Shown piece by piece: positions 1-5,826 of a stretch of DNA of 8,447 bases (positions are counted from its first letter, which is position 1; each line of letters begins with the position of its first letter). The stretch comes from Paracoccaceae bacterium (lineage in GTDB: Bacteria; Pseudomonadota; Alphaproteobacteria; Rhodobacterales; Rhodobacteraceae): contig SKMI01000038.1 in the NCBI GenBank assembly GCA_007121115.1, forward strand, positions 1-8,447. Direction: 5' to 3'. The position numbers and the translations under genes are program-made. The notes under the pieces were generated by a model. The model was not told the origin of the DNA. It saw nothing but the letters and a program-made list of their open reading frames with translations, and did not search any database.

Positions 1-173
1 TCGGTCACGCCCCCCGCGCCCGCCAGCGCCAGCGCCAGCGCAGGCAGCGGCGCAAAGGGCAGCACCTGCAACGCATGGGCGCGCCCCGCCCGCAGCACCG
101 GCACCAGCGCCAGCAGCAGCGGCCACACCAGCACCGCCAGCGGCCAGACCGGGCCTGTCACCAGCGCGCTCAT
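1..173 (-). CDS. third MrpD/NuoN-like proton-conducting membrane subunit, N-terminal part only
   Basis: Only the first 57 codons are in the window; the gene runs off the left edge. The start ATG (173-171) overlaps the TGA stop of the preceding antiporter gene as ATGA, so it continues the operon with translational coupling. A G-rich stretch about 8 nt upstream could be a weak ribosome binding site. The visible peptide is very hydrophobic: a first membrane segment at about residues 8-27, a short basic loop (RAGRAH, about 28-33), and a second Ala/Leu-rich segment at about 35-56. Three tandem 6-bp units at 21-38 encode an Ala-Leu repeat there. This two-helix start suits a NuoL/M/N or MrpD family protein, and the position after two other such subunits supports that. 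The conserved Glu and Lys of the family lie beyond the edge, so the product name is inferred from context. That this is a real coding region is much surer than the family. Confidence 0.62.
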   Translation of the reverse strand, partial: MSALVTGPVWPLAVLVWPLLLALVPVLRAGRAHALQVLPFAPLPALALALAGAGGVT

Positions 174-1630
174 CGCAGATACCCCCGCTCGACGATCAGA
201 TCGGCCCAGCCCAACGGGCTGAGCGCACTCGCCGCCAGCACGCCCACGGCGAGTGAGGCCAGCGCCGTCACCGCCGCCGGGACCACCAGCCCCGGAGCGC
301 GCTCATCGCCCGCCGCGTCCGCGCCGGGCGCGATCCACAACCGATACAGAAGCGGCATGAAATAGGCGGCGTTCAGCAGGGTCGAGCCCGCCAGCACCGC
401 CAGCACCCAGGGTGCCCCCGCCTCCAGCCCGCCCAGCCCGAGGTAGAGCTTGGAGACGAACCCCGCCAGCGGCGGCAGGCCGATCATCCCCAGCGCGCCC
501 ACGGAAAACGCGACCGAGGTCCAGGGCATCCGCCGGCCCATCCCGTCCAGCCCGTCGATGCGCTTCACCCCGGCGCGCTCGTCATAGATCCCCGCGCAGA
601 AAAACAACGTGATCTTCATCAGCCCCTGATGCACCAGATGCGCCAGCCCCCCCACCAGCGCCGCCGGGCTGGCAAGGGCTGCGGCCAGCACAATGTAGCT
701 GACCTGGCTGACGGTGGAAAAGGCCAGCCGCTTCTTGATCTCGTCTTGCTGGAGCGCCCGGATCGATCCCCAGAGGATTGTGACGGAGGCCACCACCGCC
801 AGCGGCACCCCCACCCCCAGCGCCGCCACCCGCTCGGGGCCGAAGACGTCATAGATCACCCGGATCACGCCGAAGGCACCGGCCTTGACCACCGCCACCG
901 CGTGCAGCAGCGCCGACACCGGCGCGGGCGCGGCCATGGCCGCAGGCAGCCAGCCGTGCAGCGGCACCAGCGCGGCCTTGACCCCCACGCCCAGGATGAA
1001 CAGCGCGAAGATGGCACGCTGGCTGTTTTCGGACAGGTCGCCGAAATCTGCGCCATCTTCAAACACCACCGGCCCGGTGGCCGATTCCAGCCAGATCACC
1101 GCGATCAGCAGCGCCGCGCTGGCGGGCAGCGCATAGAACAGATACCTGCGCGCCGCCGCCAGCGAGGGGCGGTCCTGCTTGTGCGCCACCAGGGGCCAGG
1201 TGGAGAGTGTGAGCAACTCGAAGAAGATCAGGAAGGAAATCAGCGTGCCGGACATGGCCAGCCCGGTGGTGGCGGCCACGCACAAGCTGAAGAAGCCGAA
1301 GAAGCGGGACAACTCGGGCTTGGTGCCGAAATAGGCGATGGCGTAGACATTGGTCAGCAGCCACAGCACCGCCGAGAGCGACAGGAACAACAGCGCCACC
1401 GCATCCAGCCGCAGCAGGATATAGAGCCCCGGCACCAGCGACAGCCGCGCCTCGTAGGCCGCGCCCCCTGCCACCGCGAGCAGCATGGCGACGATGAGCG
1501 CGAGTTTCAGCACCGAGCCGCCGAGCGACAGCGTATTGCGCAGCCGGTAGCTTTGCTGATCCAGAAAGAAGGTGGCGATGGCCGGGATCAGCGAAGACAG
1601 CAGCACCGCCACGGGCAACAGGGCCGTCAT
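170..1630 (-). CDS. second MrpD-type proton-conducting antiporter subunit with MrpA/NuoL-like helix 7-8 signature
   Basis: A 486-residue polytopic membrane protein of the proton-conducting transporter family (NuoL/M/N, MrpA/MrpD), about 14 predicted helices, near the usual MrpD length. It should form one proton or cation channel of the Mrp-like complex. Key residues of the family are present: the helix-5 Glu (FFELL, E138), the helix-7 Lys in GVKAALVPLHGWLP (K218, with H225), a Lys after the APAPVSALLHAVAVVK stretch (K249, with H243), a later Lys in HQGLMKITLFFCAG (K339), and K394 in GFVSKLY. The PAAMAAPAPVSALLHA segment resembles NuoL and the MrpA N-terminal region more than MrpD. I chose ATG 1630-1628, preceded by GGCAGGGGG; an upstream in-frame ATG at 1696 adds 22 non-hydrophobic residues and is unlikely. 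The stop overlaps the next gene as ATGA. Family assignment is firm; which cation it moves is not visible. Confidence 0.93.
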   Translation of the reverse strand: MTALLPVAVLLSSLIPAIATFFLDQQSYRLRNTLSLGGSVLKLALIVAMLLAVAGGAAYEARLSLVPGLYILLRLDAVALLFLSLSAVLWLLTNVYAIAYFGTKPELSRFFGFFSLCVAATTGLAMSGTLISFLIFFELLTLSTWPLVAHKQDRPSLAAARRYLFYALPASAALLIAVIWLESATGPVVFEDGADFGDLSENSQRAIFALFILGVGVKAALVPLHGWLPAAMAAPAPVSALLHAVAVVKAGAFGVIRVIYDVFGPERVAALGVGVPLAVVASVTILWGSIRALQQDEIKKRLAFSTVSQVSYIVLAAALASPAALVGGLAHLVHQGLMKITLFFCAGIYDERAGVKRIDGLDGMGRRMPWTSVAFSVGALGMIGLPPLAGFVSKLYLGLGGLEAGAPWVLAVLAGSTLLNAAYFMPLLYRLWIAPGADAAGDERAPGLVVPAAVTALASLAVGVLAASALSPLGWADLIVERGYLR

Positions 1631-1773
1631 GGCGCCCCCTGCCCAGGGTCCTGACGCGCCCCGTCGCCACCGGCTCCCTGCCCCCGGCAGGGGCAAGCGC
1701 CCTCGGGGCGTGCAACACCGCGGCCCGAGGGCGCTTCATGCGCGCCACCTGAAGCGCGGCGGACGCGGTCCAT
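1627..1773 (-). CDS. possible 48-aa coupled small ORF between the two D-like antiporter genes
   Basis: The only space between clear genes in the operon is exactly filled by a small ORF. Its ATG (1773-1771) overlaps the TGA of the preceding mrpD gene as TGATG. Its TGA (1629-1627) overlaps the ATG of the next gene as ATGA. A purine tract GGAGGAGGGG ends 5 nt before its start, an excellent Shine-Dalgarno position, although it also encodes the Glu/Gly tail of mrpD. The predicted peptide (begins MDRVRRASGG, ends QDPGQGAP) is Gly/Ala/Arg/Pro-rich, has a CPC motif near the middle, and shows no membrane segment or known domain. Third-position GC (about 34 of 48 codons by hand count) is lower than in the neighbours. 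The frame is also open upstream inside mrpD, as often happens by chance at this GC content. It may be a relay for ribosome reinitiation rather than a functional protein. Confidence 0.3.
   Translation of the reverse strand: MDRVRRASGGAHEAPSGRGVARPEGACPCRGQGAGGDGARQDPGQGAP
1676..1692 (-). repeat. small GC-rich stem-loop in the D1-D2 space
   Basis: CCCTGCC (1676-1682) and GGCAGGG (1686-1692) are perfect reverse complements separated by three bases, giving a 7-bp stem with a tight loop. In transcription order it lies directly after the larger inverted repeat at 1695-1736, two nucleotides apart. No U-tract follows, so it is not a standard intrinsic terminator. Confidence 0.5.
1695..1736 (-). repeat. 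perfect 13-bp inverted repeat, intercistronic stem-loop
   Basis: AAGCGCCCTCGGG (1695-1707) is the exact reverse complement of CCCGAGGGCGCTT (1724-1736), with 16 bases between the arms. After one mismatch the pairing can continue inward (1709-1710 with 1721-1722). The element lies in the 142-bp space between the first and second D-like antiporter genes, the only non-overlapping junction in the operon. In the minus-strand transcript it would form a very stable hairpin, but no run of U follows it, so rho-independent termination is unlikely. Segmental mRNA stabilisation, RNase processing or attenuation between subunits are possible roles (inference). Confidence 0.65.
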
Positions 1774-3239
1774 CACAACCCCTCCTCCGCCGCCTCGGGG
1801 CGCCCGACCTGCAGCAGATCGAAGGGCGGTGCCGAAATCAGGCCCAGCATGATCGCGGCCACCGCCAGCGCCAGCGGCACCAGTTGCCAGGCGCGGGGGA
1901 TGGGCTGCGGGGTGATGGGACAGTCGCGGGCAAAGACCTCGGCCATGGGGCGGTAGAGGTAGGCCGCCGCCAGAAGCCCGCCACCGGCCAGCACCAGCGC
2001 CCAGCCCCATTGTCCGGAAGCGAAGGCCGCGGTCATCATCAGATACTTCGCCGTGAACCCGCCCGAGGGCGGCAGCCCCATCAGCGTCACCGCCGCCAGC
2101 CCGAAGGCCATGGCCGTCATCGGCATGGGTCGCGCCAGCCCGCGCAGGTCCGCCAGCCTGTCACCCCCGGCGGCGATGATCCAGAGCCCCGCACACAGGA
2201 ACATCGCCGCCTTGGCCAGCCCGTGCGACAGCGCCTGGAACATCCCCCCGGTCCAGGCCCCGGCGGCCCAGGGCTGCGCCGCGCCATCACCACCTGCCAG
2301 CGGGAAGATCAGGAACATGTAGCCAAGCTGCGCCACCGTGGAATAAGCGACGATCAGCTTCAACCGCGGCTGCGAAAGTGCCCGCAGGCTGCCCCAGATC
2401 ACCGCCGCCGCCCCCATCAGCCCCAGCAGCAGAAGCGCCCCGCTGCCCGCCTGATCCGGCATCGCCTCGAACCACAACCGGATCAGGATCACGAACGAGG
2501 CCTTGGGCACCAGCCCAGAGAGCATGGCCGAAGCCGGCGCGGGCGCGCCCGCATGCGCCGGGGGCAACCAGACGTGGAAGGGAAACAGCGCCGTCTTGGC
2601 CGCCAGCCCCGCCGTCATCAGCGCCAGCGCCAGCGCGTCGGGGTCGGCGACGGTGCGGTCGGCCAGCAGCCCCACATCCAGCGTGCCATGCGCGCCATAG
2701 ACCAGCACCACGCCGAGCAGATATAAGAGCGACCCCGCGAGCGCGAAGATCATGTAGCGCATGGCCGCAACCAGCGCGCCCGCCTTGCCCGACAGCGCCA
2801 CCAGCGCCACCGCCGCCAGCGTCAGCAATTCGATCCCGACATAGAGGTTGAAGAGATCGCGTGACAGGAACACCGCGTTCAGCGATCCCCACAGCAGCAG
2901 CGCGATGGGCCAGAAGCCGAAGGCCACGCGCGCCCCGGCGCGCTCTGGCGCCAGCTCCGCCCGTGCCGCCAGCGCCACCGCCAGCATCACCAGCGCGGTC
3001 ATCAACAGGAACGCCACCGCCAGCCCGTCGGCGGCCACCGTGATCCCCAGCGGCGGCGCCCAGCCCGCCAGCGCGATCTCCTGCACACCCCCTTGCGCGA
3101 CCGTCTGCGCCAGTCGCAGCGCCGCGCCCACCCCCGCCGCCGCGCTGATCAGCGTCAGCGCAGGCGCTCCGCGCGGAGCGACCAGCGCCGCCAGCGCTGC
3201 CACCAGCGGCAGCGCCAGGAGGAAGACCAGCGCGCTCAC
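1773..3239 (-). CDS. mrpD: Mrp/Mnh antiporter subunit D (proton-conducting membrane subunit)
   Basis: A 488-residue, roughly 14-helix member of the MrpD/NuoM-N family, the usual length for MrpD. It should provide a proton pathway in the Mrp-like complex. Visible conserved residues are E137 in LYVGIELLTL, K215 in GLAAKTALFPFHVWLP with H222, K246 in SGLVPKASF, K343 in HGLAKAAMFLCAG, and K398 in GLPPSGGFTAKYL. The stretch AHAGAPAPASAMLSG is typical of MrpD/NuoM-like subunits and differs from the second D-like protein. The start is GTG (3239-3237), overlapping the mrpC stop as GTGA; no strong ribosome binding site is seen, so coupling to mrpC is likely. A 16-bp perfect palindrome (3165-3180) lies inside the coding region and encodes residues just after the first helix. 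The C-terminal tail is acidic (EAAEEGL), and its codons form a purine-rich site ahead of the small ORF that follows. Confidence 0.93.
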   Translation of the reverse strand: MSALVFLLALPLVAALAALVAPRGAPALTLISAAAGVGAALRLAQTVAQGGVQEIALAGWAPPLGITVAADGLAVAFLLMTALVMLAVALAARAELAPERAGARVAFGFWPIALLLWGSLNAVFLSRDLFNLYVGIELLTLAAVALVALSGKAGALVAAMRYMIFALAGSLLYLLGVVLVYGAHGTLDVGLLADRTVADPDALALALMTAGLAAKTALFPFHVWLPPAHAGAPAPASAMLSGLVPKASFVILIRLWFEAMPDQAGSGALLLLGLMGAAAVIWGSLRALSQPRLKLIVAYSTVAQLGYMFLIFPLAGGDGAAQPWAAGAWTGGMFQALSHGLAKAAMFLCAGLWIIAAGGDRLADLRGLARPMPMTAMAFGLAAVTLMGLPPSGGFTAKYLMMTAAFASGQWGWALVLAGGGLLAAAYLYRPMAEVFARDCPITPQPIPRAWQLVPLALAVAAIMLGLISAPPFDLLQVGRPEAAEEGL

Positions 3240-3598
3240 TTCGCGTCCGTCTCGGCTTCAGGCGGCTGGCGCCCCTCGCCCGGCAGCACCGCGCCGCCGC
3301 GCCGCTGCGCCAGCGCCGCCACCAGCGTCACCGCCAGCGCGCTGGCCGACAGAGCCACAACGATGCCCGTGATGATCAGCGCCTGTGGCACCGGGTCAGG
3401 TTCGCCCCCGCCGCGCGCGGCAATGGCGCCGAAGAAAAGGAAGATGCCCGAGCCGATCACGTTGAACGCCACCACCCGGCGCAGCAGATGCCGCAGCGCC
3501 AGCAGCCCCCAGACGCCAAGGCCCACCAGCACCGCGCCCCCCAGCGCGTAGACATCGGGCGCATGGGCGGCGGGCAGGAAGGGGTCGGCCCCGGTCAT
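3236..3598 (-). CDS. mrpC: Mrp/Mnh antiporter subunit C (NuoK-like)
   Basis: A 120-residue protein with three predicted helices (about residues 16-36, 42-62 and 73-95), matching MrpC/NuoK in size and layout. The hallmark MrpC stretch is present as DPVPQALIITGIVVALS at about residues 68-84, close to the family pattern DPLPQALVLTAIVI. The second helix carries NVIGSGIFLFFGAI. MrpC is thought to sit between the antiporter-type subunits and the A-C-terminal/B part of the complex in the cytoplasmic membrane. The tail (about 97-120) is hydrophilic and probably cytoplasmic. ATG 3598-3596 overlaps the preceding stop as ATGA, and the stop overlaps the mrpD GTG start, so it is translationally linked on both sides. 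No strong separate ribosome binding site is visible, consistent with coupling. Identification is firm from the motif and the neighbours. Confidence 0.93.
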   Translation of the reverse strand: MTGADPFLPAAHAPDVYALGGAVLVGLGVWGLLALRHLLRRVVAFNVIGSGIFLFFGAIAARGGGEPDPVPQALIITGIVVALSASALAVTLVAALAQRRGGAVLPGEGRQPPEAETDAK

Positions 3599-4575
3599 GG
3601 GCGCGCCCCGTCAGGTGTTCGGGCGGCTGCCCCGTTCGGCGCCGTCGGCGGGCCCAGCACCAGACCCGCCAGCGTGACGGCAATTGACAGCGTCAGCGCG
3701 GTCTCCACCGCCACGATCACCGCTTTGGCCTGCGCCTCGGGCAAGGTCAGGAACCCAGCCCCCAGCGCCGCCAGCACCAGCCCCGCGCCCAGAAACACCC
3801 CCGGCCCCAGCACCAGCGCCACGCGCAGGGGCAGCGCATCCACGCCCGGCGGTGCGGCCACACCCGCCATCAGCGCCACCACGATCACGGCGGCCAGCAC
3901 CGTGCCGCCCTGAAACGCGCCGCCCGGCGCATCGGCTCCGGCCCACAAGAGCCAGACGCCGACCAGCAGGCCCAAGGGCGGCAGCACGCGCCCGAACCCC
4001 GCCATGACGCCGCCCTCGCGCACGTGCTGGCGCAGGCCCAGCGGCGCGGTCCAGTCCCCATCGCGCCCCAGCATCCAGACGCCAAGAAGCGCAGCCAGCA
4101 GCACGATCGCCTCCAGCAGCGTGTCCCAGGAGCGGAAGTTCAGCAGCACCGCCGTCACCGGGTTTTCCACGCCCGAGCGCGGCAGCGCCTCGGCCAGTTG
4201 CGGGCCGGGGGACTCGGGCAGCGGCAGCGCGAACCAGGCCCAGACCAGCGCGCCGGTCACAGCGAGCCCCGCCAGCGCCGGCACCCAGGCCGCCGCGCCG
4301 CGCATGAGGGGCACGTCGCGCGCAGCCCCCGCGCGCTCCAGCCTCCCCACGGTGGCCAGCAGCAAGACGCCGGTCAGCCCGGCACCGATGGCAGCCTCGG
4401 CCAGCGCCACGTTGACGGCGCCCAGCCGCACCCAGCCCAGCGCCACCAGCAGCCCATAGGCGATGAAGAACACCACCGCCCGGAACACCCCCCGCCCGGC
4501 AAGTGCCGCCCAGCCCGCAAAGGCCACCAGCACCACCAGCAACAGGTCGAGCATCAGCGCCGCCGCACCGGTCAT
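3595..4575 (-). CDS. mrpB: fusion of MrpA C-terminal domains (DUF4040/MbhD + MbhE) with MrpB (MnhB)
   Basis: A 326-residue membrane protein with three parts. Residues about 8-80 look like the DUF4040/MbhD domain, with the hallmark VALAEAAIGAG (E60). Residues about 95-170 match the MbhE-like end of MrpA, with NPVTAVLLNFRSWDTLLE (D151, E155) followed by a helix. Residues about 190-310 are an MnhB/MrpB domain, with GADAPGGAFQGGTVLAA at 213-229. In classical operons the first two parts are the C-terminus of the large MrpA and the third is a separate MrpB; in archaeal Mbh they are three small genes (mbhD, E, F). Here they are one chain with no NuoL-like portion. The position usually Asp in DUF4040 (APDVAL) reads N55 (AVNVAL). 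The start ATG overlaps the mrpG stop as ATGA and has a good ribosome binding site (AAGGGGAG, 5-nt gap). This part of the complex is proposed to take part in cation transfer. Confidence 0.92.
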   Translation of the reverse strand: MTGAAALMLDLLLVVLVAFAGWAALAGRGVFRAVVFFIAYGLLVALGWVRLGAVNVALAEAAIGAGLTGVLLLATVGRLERAGAARDVPLMRGAAAWVPALAGLAVTGALVWAWFALPLPESPGPQLAEALPRSGVENPVTAVLLNFRSWDTLLEAIVLLAALLGVWMLGRDGDWTAPLGLRQHVREGGVMAGFGRVLPPLGLLVGVWLLWAGADAPGGAFQGGTVLAAVIVVALMAGVAAPPGVDALPLRVALVLGPGVFLGAGLVLAALGAGFLTLPEAQAKAVIVAVETALTLSIAVTLAGLVLGPPTAPNGAAARTPDGARP

Positions 4576-4880
4576 GGCCGCTCCCCTTCGCCCTTGCGCG
4601 CGCGCGGTTCCGCCAGCGCCGCGCGGGCGACCAGCTGCGCCACCGTGCCCGCCGCCAGCAGCGCCAGGGCCCAGATCAGGACGAGCTTCAGCACATCGGT
4701 CCAGTGCCCAGCCTGTAGCGCCACCCCCAGCGCCACGCAGCCAAGGCCCAGGTTGTCGGCCTTGGTCAGCGCGTGCAGGCGGCTGAAGGTATCGGGGAAG
4801 CGCAACAGCCCCGCCGTGCCCGCGACGAAGAAGAACAGCCCCAGCGCGGTCAGCGCGAAACTGGCCAGGTCAAGCCACAT
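4572..4880 (-). CDS. mrpG: Mrp/Mnh antiporter subunit G
   Basis: A 102-residue protein with three predicted helices (about 4-26, 43-57, 63-87) and the strongly conserved MrpG loop: GLLRFPDTFSRLHALTKA at about residues 24-41, then a Leu/Gly-rich helix. MrpG is a small integral subunit needed for assembly of the antiporter. The start was set at ATG 4880-4878 because it begins right before the first helix and has GGAG 8 nt upstream. An in-frame ATG at 4976 would add 32 Thr/Arg/Pro-rich residues that merely read the repetitive mrpF tail in another frame. With this start the gene overlaps mrpF by 11 bp. Its stop overlaps the next ATG as ATGA. The C-terminal 15 residues are charged (EPRARKGEGERP) and likely cytoplasmic. 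Identification is firm. Confidence 0.94.
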   Translation of the reverse strand: MWLDLASFALTALGLFFFVAGTAGLLRFPDTFSRLHALTKADNLGLGCVALGVALQAGHWTDVLKLVLIWALALLAAGTVAQLVARAALAEPRARKGEGERP

Positions 4881-5235
4881 CGCGGTCGCTCCGCGCGCTG
4901 TCGGTCGCCAGGTCGAGGGGCGGGTCGAGGGGCGGGTCGTGGGGCGCGTCGGCCTCCTCGGGGTCGCCTGCGCCATCGGGGGTGCTGGCCTTGACGAAAC
5001 CCACGGCGGCCAGCGCGGCCAGGATCGCCAGCACCAGCGCCACGTCCAGCGCCGCCCAGCCCTGCGCGGGCGCCAGCAGCATCAGCACCGCAACGCCGCC
5101 GGTGCCCACCAGTTGCGCCGCCATCATGCGGTCGGCGCGCGCCGGGCCGCGCCATACCCGCCACAGCGCCGCGCCCAGCGTGACCAGCACGCCCGCCGCG
5201 CACAGGAGCAGCCACGCGCCCAGCCAGCCGGTCAT
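4870..5235 (-). CDS. mrpF: Mrp/Mnh antiporter subunit F with an extended hydrophilic tail
   Basis: A 121-residue protein. Residues 1-82 are a normal MrpF: a first helix (about 5-24), the family motif GPARADR at 30-36, a second helix (about 39-55), and a third starting LDVALVLAILAALAAV (63-78). MrpF is a small membrane subunit of the antiporter. Residues about 84-121 form an acidic, Pro/Asp-rich tail not usual in this roughly 90-residue family; part of it (97-109) comes from a 12-bp tandem repeat giving DPPL units. ATG 5235-5233 overlaps the mrpE stop as ATGA and has GGAGAG 5 nt upstream. The last four codons overlap the start of mrpG. The core assignment is firm; the tail could be lineage-specific and dispensable. 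Confidence 0.93.
   Translation of the reverse strand: MTGWLGAWLLLCAAGVLVTLGAALWRVWRGPARADRMMAAQLVGTGGVAVLMLLAPAQGWAALDVALVLAILAALAAVGFVKASTPDGAGDPEEADAPHDPPLDPPLDLATDSARSDRDVA
4911..4946. repeat. 12-bp tandem repeat, three copies
   Basis: The unit GGTCGAGGGGCG occurs at 4911-4922, again exactly at 4923-4934, and with one change (A to T) at 4935-4946. Because the unit is four codons long it stays in frame in mrpF and encodes repeated Asp-Pro-Pro-Leu in the C-terminal tail. Such a repeat can change copy number by slippage without breaking the reading frame. Confidence 0.85.
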
Positions 5236-5735
5236 CGGCGCTCTCCGGCGTTCGCGGTGGGCTCCAGTTCGGCGATGCGCGCCAGCGCCTGCGCCTCGCG
5301 GTCCAGCATCCGGTCGAACCCGGCCTCGGTGTCCAGAACATGCACCAGCAACTGCCCGTCGGAGCGCGATCCGGCGGCCAGCGTGCCCGGCATCAGCGAC
5401 ACCTCGGCCCCCAGCGCCACGCGCCCGCCGGGCGGCAGGTCGGCGCGTAGCGTGATCCAGCCCGGCCGCAGCCCCATGTCGCGCGAGAGCGCCCGGCGCG
5501 CCACGTCCAGCCCGCCGGTGATGGAACCAGCCAGAAACCGCGGCAGATGCAGCACCAGACGCCACAGCGCCAGCGGATGCCGCGCAGGCAGCAGCCGCAG
5601 GCTGAGCCAGACCGCCACCACAACCACCGCCGCGCCGGGCAGCAAGCCACCCGGATCAGCGCGGGTCAGCACCAGCCAGATCACCGCACAAAGCGCCGTG
5701 CGATGCAGGACCGCCTTGATCAGTCTTCTGTTCAT
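5232..5735 (-). CDS. mrpE: Mrp/Mnh antiporter subunit E
   Basis: A 167-residue protein of normal MrpE length and the first gene of the operon. It has two N-terminal hydrophobic helices (about 10-25 and 29-48), an amphipathic stretch (LVLHLPRFLAGSITGGLDVARRAL, about 60-83), and a small C-terminal soluble domain. That domain carries the MrpE-like VALGAEVSLMPGTLAAG (106-122) and LLVHVLD (129-135). MrpE is a structural subunit at the edge of the antiporter complex. ATG 5735-5733 was chosen because it directly precedes MNRRLIK and the first helix; the frame stays open another 130 codons upstream, but that part reads antisense to the SDR gene. No Shine-Dalgarno sequence is visible, so a leaderless or very short 5' leader is possible. 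The stop overlaps mrpF as ATGA. Confidence 0.93.
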   Translation of the reverse strand: MNRRLIKAVLHRTALCAVIWLVLTRADPGGLLPGAAVVVVAVWLSLRLLPARHPLALWRLVLHLPRFLAGSITGGLDVARRALSRDMGLRPGWITLRADLPPGGRVALGAEVSLMPGTLAAGSRSDGQLLVHVLDTEAGFDRMLDREAQALARIAELEPTANAGERR

Positions 5736-5826
5736 GCAGCGAAACTGCGCTCTGCGCGACGGCGTTTCAACCGGAAAAGCGCCGCCCCCACTGGCCTGGA
5801 CGGCGAAAGCGTGTATCTCTCCGGGC
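5736..5826. promoter_or_regulatory. divergent intergenic region with weak candidate promoters
   Basis: These 91 bp separate the divergent starts of mrpE (minus) and the SDR gene (plus), so promoters for both should lie here or just inside the opposite gene. For mrpE a TTGAAA (5770-5765) stands 17 bp before CAGTTT (5747-5742), a poor -10. For the SDR gene, TATCTC (5814-5819) is a partial -10, with CTGGCC (5791-5796) 17 bp upstream as a poor -35. Both would start transcription at or within a base of the ATG. A short GAAAC/GTTTC inverted pair with an 18-bp gap lies at 5741-5768. All of these are weak matches; only the divergent layout is solid. Confidence 0.35.

Noticed and set aside
21..38. CGCCAG tandem repeats as a regulatory array
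   Set aside because: Only three 6-bp copies, inside a coding region, encoding an Ala-Leu run in a membrane helix; similar CAGCGC words occur throughout the operon from Ala-Leu codon pairs.
629..1654. 341-codon plus-strand open frame
   Set aside because: Antisense to the second D-like antiporter gene, rich in Gln/His/Arg/Gly, no domain; a composition shadow.
1695..1736. Inverted repeat as a rho-independent terminator
   Set aside because: No T-tract follows on the minus strand and the next antiporter gene continues in the same direction 65 bases on.
3165..3180. 16-bp perfect palindrome CGCTCCGCGCGGAGCG as an operator
   Set aside because: It is inside mrpD coding sequence, made of common Ala/Pro/Arg/Gly codons, and GC-only palindromes of this size arise easily at this composition.
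170..3239. The two large D-like genes as complex I subunits NuoL/M/N
   Set aside because: The neighbours are MrpE, F, G, B and C subunits, which complex I operons lack; the shared fold is expected because the families are related.
4572..4976. Longer mrpG starting at 4976
   Set aside because: The extra 32 residues (TRPSTRPST-like) are the 12-bp repeat of the mrpF tail read in another frame; the shorter start sits just before the first helix and has GGAG upstream.
4024..5826. Very long plus-strand open frame running across mrpG, mrpF and mrpE into the SDR gene
   Set aside because: It is antisense to well-identified antiporter genes, its translation is Arg/Gln/His/Pro-rich without domains, and only the part from 5827 codes for a recognisable protein. 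High GC makes long chance frames common.
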